Source: Gammaproteobacteria bacterium
GTDB taxonomy: Bacteria; Pseudomonadota; Gammaproteobacteria; Enterobacterales; GCA-2746155
Direction: 5' to 3'
DNA: 7,513 nucleotides
Assembly (NCBI GenBank): GCA_024206355.1
Contig: JAAGZM010000235.1
Span: 1 to 7,513, forward strand
Position numbers and translations under genes: made by a program. Numbering within the stretch: the first letter of the stretch is position 1; every line of letters begins with the position of its first letter. Under the pieces are notes generated by a model. The model was not told the DNA's origin. It saw only the letters and a program-made list of their open reading frames with translations, and made no database searches. Shown here in pieces: positions 1-5,971 of the stretch.

Positions 1-165
1 GCGCGCTTTGAATGCGCCCACCTTTTGCAGGTTCTCGCATTTGAAAAAAATTTCCGCCCCGCTTAACCGGTTCAGGTAACTCGAAGTCAGCACCGGTGTG
101 CGATGGATATAGGGAATGATGCGCTGATGCGCCTGCAGTACTTTCTCGTAAGTCGGGATATCCAT
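1..165 (-). CDS. PLP-dependent threonine dehydratase / serine racemase family enzyme, N-terminal fragment (cut by window edge)
   Basis: This is a 55-codon fragment that begins with ATG at 163-165 and stays open to base 1, so the rest lies outside the window. The translation contains HRTPVLTSSYLNRL (residues 21-34) and FFKCENLQKVGAFKAR (40-55). This is the N-terminal signature of fold-type II PLP enzymes of the threonine ammonia-lyase/serine racemase group. Lys53 in GAFKAR is the expected Schiff-base lysine. In this family the enzyme deaminates threonine or serine, or racemises serine, in the cytoplasm. The start follows an AAGG with an 8-nt spacer and matches the family's usual N-terminus, without the long N-terminal extension of some relatives. 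It is probably a chromosomal flank of the glycan locus rather than part of it. Dehydratase and racemase cannot be told apart from 55 residues. Confidence 0.85.
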   Translation of the reverse strand, partial: MDIPTYEKVLQAHQRIIPYIHRTPVLTSSYLNRLSGAEIFFKCENLQKVGAFKAR

Positions 166-183
166 GCGGGTTGCCTTGTTTAG

Positions 184-202
184 CTGCGCGATCCTTGCGC
201 AG
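184..202. repeat. Perfect 6-bp inverted repeat in the leader of the PLP-enzyme gene
   Basis: CTGCGC at 184-189 and GCGCAG at 197-202 are perfect reverse complements around a 7-nt loop. The element lies about 18-37 nt upstream of the minus-strand ATG at 165, so it would sit in the 5' leader or overlap the promoter. It could be an operator half-site pair or an mRNA hairpin, but no T-run follows that would make it a terminator. A 6-bp stem this GC-rich can arise by chance. Confidence 0.35.
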
Positions 203-373
203 GTTAATGAAATTTCCGGGCTAATGCCTGAAAGGCCGTTAGGAGAGGCTCCGAAAAACTGAATAGACCTGTAAGTGGATCAGCAGCTTGAGCTAATGCG
301 ATAAACCTCCCCCGATTAGTTACACGCATAATTAGAGTTTTCCAGCATCTTTTATTACTCTTTATAACCGACA

Positions 374-1786
374 TTACCTCCCCAACAATCTGAATATCGC
401 GATAGCATCATCGCGATTAAATATCCTGAACGCATATATTGATGAAACAAATACCAAGAGCAAGAGGCTCGATAGAATGTAATCATTGAAAATCACAAAT
501 CGAGATGCGAAAAACATTGTAGTATATACAGATAGAATTATCAGAAAGGTATGGATTAATCGGCCGTCTGGCATTTTTTTGGAAATCTGGAGAACGCTAT
601 TAAACGAGCCTATGAATACCGCAACAAATAGAGACATAATCGCTGCAATAGCCAGGCCGATTTTGTATAAAACCAGAAACAAAACTACGTGCACTATGGC
701 CATGAAAATAAAGTGATATGCTGCTTGTTTTTTCATATCCAATGCGTTCATGCATTGGCCAAGAAATACTGATAATGCATAAAATGGGAAAATCCAATTC
801 AAGAAAAGAAGGATACCTATACTTTTTTGATATGCATCACTGAGAAAATAGGAAATGAATTCTGGGATCAAAACACTAGCGAGCACAGATAAAAGAATCG
901 AACCCACTAGTATCACTTTTGCTGCAGTTACTATATCCCTGCCACCATCACCATACTTATATGCTCTGGAAGCTCTTGGTAGAAAGGCACTCGAAGCCAC
1001 AACTGGAATAACAAGCAGCGTTGTAAAAAATTGCATCGCTATAGAGTAGTAACCAACAATATCCGGGTTTGCCGAAAAATTTTTGACCAGGATTACTGAC
1101 AGCTGTGCGAGAACAGCCAGTGCCGTAGAACTCAAAAGGTAGTAGCGGCTATGGAATGCTATAGAAAGCATATATTTCTTACTAAACCTGAATCTCAAAA
1201 AAGGTGAATAATCATTGCGTAGCTTCCATACTGCATAAACTGATTCAGCAAACCAGATCAACGCATGTAGTACCACTATTTCCAGCAAACCACCTGCATT
1301 AGAAGAAAGAACTAATACCCCTAGTAAAGCCTCGACAGATCTGAATGTACACTCTGACACAGGAATCCAGGCCGTGTTCTCGAGAGCGGTATAAGCGAAG
1401 CGAATCCAGGTTGTGACAACCCTGCCAACAAGGGCAACAGCAAAGATTAAATAGACATGAATCTCGACAAGTGTTTCCTCGGTAGCAAGAATAAAGATAA
1501 CCAGCAATATGAAAATCGATATTGTGGACAATAAGGTGAGTAAAAGGCTGTGAGGAATAGCGTATTTTGCCTTACTGATTTTCCCTGCTATGTGTTTTGA
1601 CAAAAAAACATTCTGCCCTAACAGTGCGACACTGATTACACTTAAATACAGTGCGATCCCATATAAATACTGCCCGACCTGATTGATATCGAGATACCTG
1701 GCAACTATCACCAGGTAAACAAATCGAATGGTTCTTCCGCTTGCCTGTGCGGAAAGCAGTGAAATGAAGCTTTTTAATAACTTCAT
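374..1786 (-). CDS. Polysaccharide/oligosaccharide flippase, MOP superfamily (Wzx-like)
   Basis: This is a 470-residue, almost wholly hydrophobic protein with roughly 12 or more predicted membrane segments and no soluble domain, a normal length for Wzx-type flippases. The N-terminus (LLSAQASGRTIRFVYLVIVARYL, residues about 10-32) has the typical opening of the polysaccharide_synt family: a short cationic stretch, helix 1, then an ARxL turn followed by a VGQYLYG-like loop. Family members move undecaprenyl-pyrophosphate-linked oligosaccharides from the cytoplasmic to the periplasmic face of the inner membrane. The ATG at 1784-1786 is preceded by GGAAG at 1797-1801 with a 10-nt spacer. Another ATG at 1794-1796 is out of frame. 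The gene has the same orientation as the methyltransferase upstream but is separated from it by 340 bp containing a probable mobile-element scar, so co-transcription is uncertain. The substrate cannot be read from the sequence. Confidence 0.9.
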   Translation of the reverse strand: MKLLKSFISLLSAQASGRTIRFVYLVIVARYLDINQVGQYLYGIALYLSVISVALLGQNVFLSKHIAGKISKAKYAIPHSLLLTLLSTISIFILLVIFILATEETLVEIHVYLIFAVALVGRVVTTWIRFAYTALENTAWIPVSECTFRSVEALLGVLVLSSNAGGLLEIVVLHALIWFAESVYAVWKLRNDYSPFLRFRFSKKYMLSIAFHSRYYLLSSTALAVLAQLSVILVKNFSANPDIVGYYSIAMQFFTTLLVIPVVASSAFLPRASRAYKYGDGGRDIVTAAKVILVGSILLSVLASVLIPEFISYFLSDAYQKSIGILLFLNWIFPFYALSVFLGQCMNALDMKKQAAYHFIFMAIVHVVLFLVLYKIGLAIAAIMSLFVAVFIGSFNSVLQISKKMPDGRLIHTFLIILSVYTTMFFASRFVIFNDYILSSLLLLVFVSSIYAFRIFNRDDAIAIFRLLGR

Positions 1787-1838
1787 TTAGTGACATCTTC
1801 CACGTTGATTTTATTCGGTAAAACGATAATCAAAGAAA

Positions 1839-1975
1839 TGGACCCCCTATTTTGGGTGGTTTGAAAAGTGCATCCCCAAGTTAAGCCGCTCTCCTTGCAG
1901 CAGGTTGAGTTCTCTTGATTGGTACGGGTACCGAGCTCATTCCAGTCGTAACCCTTGAATCAATTCAATCAATTG
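1839..1975 (-). mobile_element. Probable insertion-sequence end remnant (about 135 bp)
   Basis: Starting at a TG at 1839 the sequence runs TGGACCCCCTATTTTGGGTG, which looks like the imperfect terminal repeat of an IS3-like element (5'-TG...CA-3' ends). On the minus strand a short open stretch ends in PIKRTQPAARRAA and a TAA at about 1881-1883, about 40 nt inside that tip. This is the layout expected for a transposase 3' end followed by a terminal repeat. A TGA interrupts the frame near 1970, so at most about 25 codons survive. No partner end or target duplication was found in the window. The assignment rests on layout and resemblance, not on a match I can verify. Confidence 0.3.
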
Positions 1976-2126
1976 TATTCACTCTTTATTTGAACAGACT
2001 AATATAGTCAAATGTATTGATCAAATAGGTCAATATCACTTTCCTAACCTGCTTTTACATCTTCGCAGTTTCACAAGAATCCGCCCTGAAAGTAAGTTGG
2101 TTTTCATGGAGGATTACTAAATAACC
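1976..2126. other. AT-rich non-coding part of the gap between methyltransferase and flippase, with palindromes
   Basis: There is no gene here. TATTGATC at 2015-2022 and GGTCAATA at 2028-2035 form an 8-bp hairpin (one G-U pair) around a 5-nt loop. Next to it, ATTT+GACT (1989-2001, with a 5-nt bulge) can pair with AGTCAAAT at 2006-2013. No T-run follows in either direction, so a standard terminator is not supported. On the minus strand, TTGACT (2011-2006), a 17-nt spacer and TAAAGA (1988-1983) could be a weak sigma-70-like promoter for the flippase. The -10 box is poor. Confidence 0.3.
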
Positions 2127-3863
2127 TTATCTCCTTCTATTGATAACGATGCTTGCCATGTGCCTTCTAAACTTTTCCGAATAAAACTTGTAAAAACCAG
2201 AGAGGTTTCCCAGCATACTAATTGCAATATTGTTTAAATATAGCTTTATGAAAATTGTAATCTTCAGATTACCAATAGCTAATCCCCTTGTAGATGACTG
2301 GAAACTTGCCTCTAGCAAAACAAAATCAGAAAAATCTTTTGCAGTTAAGTTAATTCCGTGACCAACTATTACTTGACGTATAAGTCTCCTGTTACTTTTC
2401 ACTTTTAAACCATGACAAGTACCATGACTTTGCCTTAGTTGCTGTAAAAACCGATACACCCCTCTGATAAAAAGGGTATTCAAAGAAATCTTGCTTTTGA
2501 ATGCCCACTCCTGGTCAATAAATTCAATACCGCCATCTTTCACTATTGTATTTTGCCAAATGGCATCTATTCTAGATCCAGATAAAAATCTTTTCCCTTC
2601 AGTATCAATAATTGACTCATTAGTTAAAAATTCAATCCATACCCTGCATGGCTCAAATACCTCCTCAATTGACATGCCTTTTTGTTTACTTCTTTTTAAT
2701 ATTAAGCTCTGCAAAGTATTACCGGAAACCCAGTCCACCTCTTCAGCTGCAAACTCAAGAAAATCAGATTCAATATTCGTGTTTTCTAAAAGATTCTTGC
2801 TTACCCTTATAGATAAACCTTCTCTTTTAAAAGTTGTCCTGGTGTCAAACTTACTGCATCTACTCAAGTTATACATCACCCCAATCTGCTCACAAAGGGG
2901 GGCTGGTGTGCTTGACTTGTGTGCAATGAACAAGAAAGAATTTGAGAAAAAATGTAATTGCCCATTTTTCTCTATCTCTTTAAGCGCTAAGCTTTCATCG
3001 AATAGTGGTTTTCGATAAGCGGAATAGTCTCTGGATGAAAAACTGCCCAGTAAATCAGCAACTCCAGGCACGCTGAAAAAGTCTTTTGAAATAACTGCGC
3101 TTGGTATTTTGTAATCTGGATATGGAAAGTAGGGTTCTACCATTGCAAAATGTTTTGACAGTTTCTGCTCCAATTCATGATACCCAAATGTTTTGGCTTT
3201 TTTGTCAAAACGAGGATACCCCTCTATGCCATCAAACATTTTCCCCGTATGATCCTCTGCACTTGAACAAAAATATTTCAACCCGAATTGATTTTCTATA
3301 GCGAGAACTAACACCCCATTATCAGTAAGAATATCGTCAAAATAGTTTAAAATGGCGTCATGCGGGTTAGATGCATCAACAAATACGTTAGCATATTCAA
3401 AAACCCCAATACAAAATACAATATCAAACTTTTCTTCAAATTTTACCTCCTGAAAAGGCGCACAAAGTATATCAACATTAGCCATTGACGATGTTCTCAA
3501 TCTGGCTAAAGAGGCTCGAGACTCACTTCCCTCAATAGCGAGCACAGAACTAAAACGTTCCCCTAGAAAACGAGTAATTGCTCCACAGCCACAACCAACT
3601 TCCAACACGTTTGCTGTCGCACTAAAATCAAAGTCTTTTAGAAGCTGATGTCGCTTCCGGCTTAGATGATACTCGCTGGGCCAATCTTTGATATAAGATG
3701 CCAATTCAATCGAATTGGCACTTAAATCGCTGACCTTTAAAAAGGTGTCTCTTAAATACCTCTCTGAAGCTGACCCGTCAGAGTAATCAAAATCAAAGCT
3801 GGAGGATAACTTCCAAACCCCATCATCTCCAAGACACACACTATTCTCAACTTTGTCTTTCAT
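2127..3863 (-). CDS. Class I SAM-dependent methyltransferase with a C-terminal kinase-like region
   Basis: The protein has 578 residues if read from the ATG at 3861-3863. The N-terminal half is a Rossmann methyltransferase: motif I VLEVGCGCGAI (86-96), an acidic end of strand 2 (AIEGSE, Glu111), FDIVFCIGVFEY (146-157) and a VLVLAIEN strand (184-191). After about residue 330 comes a region that reads like a degraded kinase fold: a hinge-like EVDWVSGNTLQSLI (375-388), D-x4-N (Asp433, Asn438) and FIDQEW (Asp450, Glu452). The C-terminus has a hydrophobic then basic tail ending NRRR that might touch the membrane. I chose this start because GGGA lies 8 nt upstream and the ATG overlaps the stop of the preceding ORF. 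A TTG at 3912-3914 would add 17 residues. It probably modifies or caps a glycan, and the acceptor is unknown. Base composition is notably AT-rich. Confidence 0.85.
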   Translation of the reverse strand: MKDKVENSVCLGDDGVWKLSSSFDFDYSDGSASERYLRDTFLKVSDLSANSIELASYIKDWPSEYHLSRKRHQLLKDFDFSATANVLEVGCGCGAITRFLGERFSSVLAIEGSESRASLARLRTSSMANVDILCAPFQEVKFEEKFDIVFCIGVFEYANVFVDASNPHDAILNYFDDILTDNGVLVLAIENQFGLKYFCSSAEDHTGKMFDGIEGYPRFDKKAKTFGYHELEQKLSKHFAMVEPYFPYPDYKIPSAVISKDFFSVPGVADLLGSFSSRDYSAYRKPLFDESLALKEIEKNGQLHFFSNSFLFIAHKSSTPAPLCEQIGVMYNLSRCSKFDTRTTFKREGLSIRVSKNLLENTNIESDFLEFAAEEVDWVSGNTLQSLILKRSKQKGMSIEEVFEPCRVWIEFLTNESIIDTEGKRFLSGSRIDAIWQNTIVKDGGIEFIDQEWAFKSKISLNTLFIRGVYRFLQQLRQSHGTCHGLKVKSNRRLIRQVIVGHGINLTAKDFSDFVLLEASFQSSTRGLAIGNLKITIFIKLYLNNIAISMLGNLSGFYKFYSEKFRRHMASIVINRRR

Positions 3864-4066
3864 GTCCCATTTCCCACTATTTTCCGAATGCGTTGATGAG
3901 TAAATGCACCCCAAAGAGTTAACCTTTCGCCCTCAGTTATGACATCATAATAAAAATAGGCACTGCCTGCCATTATAGATACACAAACAACAAATGTAGT
4001 AGGATGTAATGTAGTTGGCAGCATTGTGATAAACACAAGAAAAAGCCATTTTGGATATGAATACAT
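3860..4066 (-). CDS. Small membrane protein, or C-terminal piece of a frameshifted membrane protein
   Basis: This is a 68-codon ORF with a short hydrophobic segment (residues 7-16, WLFLVFITML) and a second longer one (23-40), followed by a polar, basic tail ending RKIVGNGT. I do not recognise a family. Its TGA (3860-3862) overlaps the ATG of the methyltransferase gene in an ATGA arrangement. This suggests translational coupling and argues that the frame is really translated. The ATG at 4064-4066 sits directly on an A6 run. Immediately upstream in this frame is a stop (TGA at 4073-4075), while a neighbouring frame is open and hydrophobic, so this may be the tail of a longer integral membrane protein such as a polymerase or ligase. 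That is inference from hydropathy and context only. Confidence 0.5.
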   Translation of the reverse strand: MYSYPKWLFLVFITMLPTTLHPTTFVVCVSIMAGSAYFYYDVITEGERLTLWGAFTHQRIRKIVGNGT

Positions 4067-4251
4067 TTTTTGTCATTGCTCTCCCGGCTAATGCCAAAGA
4101 GCATATAAACTCCAACTGAGGTGAATTGATTTCGGGACCTGGCGGCGGCTAAGCATAGCTTTGTGTTTTGCTCCGGGATAAGCCAGTACAGAACAAAAAC
4201 TATTGGTAAAAATATCGCGAAGCCTAAAGGATTGAACGGCGTGCGCCCCGT
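4067..4251 (-). pseudogene. Possible upstream part of a disrupted membrane-protein gene
   Basis: On the minus strand, the frame that follows a TAG at 4252-4254 is open for about 60 codons and reads as plausible membrane protein. It has a hydrophobic helix (FAIFLPIVFVLYWLIPEQ), then a stretch containing RNQFTSVGVYMLFGI, then RESNDKK. It runs into the A6 tract at 4066-4071. A one-base shift there would join it directly to the 68-codon membrane ORF. No good start is visible for the whole frame. An internal ATG at 4103-4105 does have a well-placed GGAG five bases before it. Homology to a Wzy-type polymerase is only a guess, and a chance open frame of this length is quite possible. Confidence 0.3.
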
Positions 4252-4254
4252 CTA

Positions 4255-4753
4255 TTTGTTTAATGCTGTCGTTGGGTAATGCGTCTTGTCCGAGCCGTGA
4301 GATCTATGTGTGATCATTTGGCTACTTCTTCTTAGCTCCAATAACATGATGGTCTATGCCCGCAAACCTATCGATAGATAGGGAAAGATGGGATGACTAT
4401 TTTACATTGTGGTGGTTGAAAAGTACTCAGCAATGCTGCCTGAATCACAAAGCCGGTAAGATATGCCACCTGGATCACGAAAACTATTTTGGAGTGATTG
4501 AACTGACATTATGGCACTCCCAAATCCAGATAAAACAATTGCGCTCTGCTTGTTAGCTGGGCTGATATTTTCACGTTCTCTGCTATGTTAAACTTAACCG
4601 TCTTCATTGTTTGCGCTCAATGTTAGTCTGGAGGTTCGAGGGGATGACTTAGGGGTTACCAATAGTAAGAAATACGCGACAGCCAAAATTAATCACGCAA
4701 TTTGGCTTGTTTAATAGCAAAAGCGAAGATTCACAAAAGGTGACAGTAGCAAG
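4255..4753. other. About 500-bp gap between divergent gene blocks, no convincing gene
   Basis: This region should hold the promoter of the plus-strand glycosyltransferase pair and perhaps that of the minus-strand genes, but no -35/-10 pair good enough to call was found. Two short plus-strand frames exist: 4356-4556 (66 codons, no ribosome-binding site, no recognisable protein) and 4511-4591 (26 codons, beginning MALPNPDKTIALCLL and hydrophobic). On the minus strand every frame is broken by stops. The stretch may be decayed coding DNA from an earlier rearrangement. The GT4 ribosome-binding site AAGGTGA is at 4737-4743. Confidence 0.5.
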
Positions 4754-5929
4754 ATGTCTTTATCGGGAAAAAAATATGTACTTGTCGGGCCCAGTGTAGA
4801 GCGCTTTAAGGGGGGGGTGGCACAATTCACGAGCCATTTGGCTGAACGACTTCCCGAGAAAATAGAGTGCCATTTTTTCTCCTGGTATCAACCTTACCCC
4901 ACTTTTTTGACTAGCAGGGATTTTGTTGACAAGGTCAGTAAGCCAACCAAAGGCCTCGTGCCAGCCAATTTTCTTCTGGGCTATATGAATCCTCTAAGTT
5001 GGTGGAAGTTCGTCAAGGAAGTTAAAGCGCTCAAGGCAACCACCGTTTGCTTTACCTGGATTCATCCGGTGCAAGCCCCCGTTTATTTTGTTTTGACCTG
5101 CTTGATAAAATTGCTCACCGACGCAGATATAATCTTTATTTGCCATAATGTTTTGCCTCATGAATCATTTAGGGGCGATAGATTACTAACAAAACTCGGA
5201 CTCAGTGGTGCAGACAGGTTGATTGTCCATGGTATTTCCGAACAAACACAGGTGAATGAATTATTTCGTAAAAAAAGGTCAACTCGTATTTTTTTGCCTT
5301 TACACAATTTCTTTTCATCTGACACTGAAATACTTGACGATAATGAGGCTGAGCCGGATAGACCATTGCGAGTACTATTTTTTGGTGTCATACGACATTA
5401 CAAAGGCTTGGATATACTTCTTAAGGCATTGGCCATTGTTGTTAAAACCAATCCAGACATTCAGCTACACATTATCGGAGAAAAGTTTTTAAAAAATGAT
5501 CGATTACTTGAGAGCGCTGATCCCGAAAAGCTCATTGATTCTTTAGAGCTTCGTGATTATATCAAAACTGATTTTCGCTATGTCTCTAATGAGGAAGTGC
5601 CGGCAATTTTTTCCCAGGCTGATCTGGCAGTATTTCCCTATAGGTCAGCCACGCAGTCTGGACCTATTACTGTTGCCTACTCATATGGAGTACCGGTTGT
5701 CAGTACAAGAACAGGTGGGATTCCTGATGTGGTAGTTGATGGGGTGAATGGTTATCTCGTGGAACCGAATGACGAGCATGCTTTAGCTGACGGTATTTTA
5801 AAGTACATTGACAAACCGATTCCTAAATCAAGTGTAGAGTCATTTGCAGAAATGCTATCGTGGGATAGCTATACGCACTGTTTGTTGAACGATTGTGATT
5901 TTGAGTTTCCTAAGCAGAAAAATGCCTAG
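4754..5929 (+). CDS. GT4-family glycosyltransferase (GT-B fold)
   Basis: This 391-residue protein has the usual GT4 size. The N-terminal domain opens with YVLVGPSVERFKGGVAQF (8-25), a glycine-rich acceptor-side loop, and has a hydrophobic stretch at about 109-121. The C-terminal, nucleotide-sugar-binding domain starts near 204 with LRVLFFGVIRHYKGLDILLKAL (Arg214 and Lys217 are the usual phosphate contacts), then LHIIGE (238-243), ADLAVFPY (289-296) and GVPVVSTRTGGIPDVV (312-327). The canonical GT4 E-x7-E pair is absent. The region reads TQSGPITVAYSYG (300-312), a variant I recognise from other GT4 proteins. It should transfer a sugar from an activated donor to a growing lipid-linked glycan at the inner face of the membrane; donor and linkage are unknown. 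The ATG has AAGGTGA 10 nt upstream. A G8 run lies in codons 19-22. Confidence 0.95.
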   Translation: MSLSGKKYVLVGPSVERFKGGVAQFTSHLAERLPEKIECHFFSWYQPYPTFLTSRDFVDKVSKPTKGLVPANFLLGYMNPLSWWKFVKEVKALKATTVCFTWIHPVQAPVYFVLTCLIKLLTDADIIFICHNVLPHESFRGDRLLTKLGLSGADRLIVHGISEQTQVNELFRKKRSTRIFLPLHNFFSSDTEILDDNEAEPDRPLRVLFFGVIRHYKGLDILLKALAIVVKTNPDIQLHIIGEKFLKNDRLLESADPEKLIDSLELRDYIKTDFRYVSNEEVPAIFSQADLAVFPYRSATQSGPITVAYSYGVPVVSTRTGGIPDVVVDGVNGYLVEPNDEHALADGILKYIDKPIPKSSVESFAEMLSWDSYTHCLLNDCDFEFPKQKNA

Positions 5930-5961
5930 ACCATTCACTACTCTGATAAAAAATGGAAAGC

Positions 5962-5965
5962 GGAA
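5962..5965 (+). promoter_or_regulatory. Ribosome-binding site that supports the GTG start of the GT2 gene
   Basis: GGAA (within AAAGCGGAA) is 6 nt before GTG at 5972, and no in-frame ATG exists nearby. The first in-frame residues after the GTG (KDLVDIIILNWNG) are where GT2 proteins normally begin, so the GTG is preferred. Confidence 0.6.
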
Positions 5966-5971
5966 TCATTT

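Noticed and set aside
1925..1938. A 14-base string, CGGGTACCGAGCTC, identical to part of a common cloning-vector polylinker, suggesting vector contamination.
   Set aside because: The flanks do not continue as polylinker (no adjoining BamHI or EcoRI site and no lacZ sequence), and the string lies inside the putative insertion-sequence remnant. A short chance match is more likely.
2491..3018. A 175-codon plus-strand ORF opposite the methyltransferase gene.
   Set aside because: It lies entirely antisense to a gene with clear protein motifs, and its composition is that expected for the complement of an AT-rich coding region.
4270..4346. An integron attC-like pair (GTTGGGT ... AATAAC).
   Set aside because: Only the first half-site fits GTTRRRY. 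The second does not fit RYYYAAC, and there are no L boxes or integrase.
4356..4556. A 66-codon plus-strand ORF in the divergent gap.
   Set aside because: No ribosome-binding site, many Cys/His/Trp residues in no recognisable pattern, and no recognised family. It is most likely a chance frame.
4737..4753. A possible ops/JUMPstart-like element (GACAGTAGCAAG against GGCGGTAGCNTG) before the GT4 gene.
   Set aside because: Several mismatches at conserved positions, and it sits inside the ribosome-binding region rather than in a long leader. No match elsewhere in the window.
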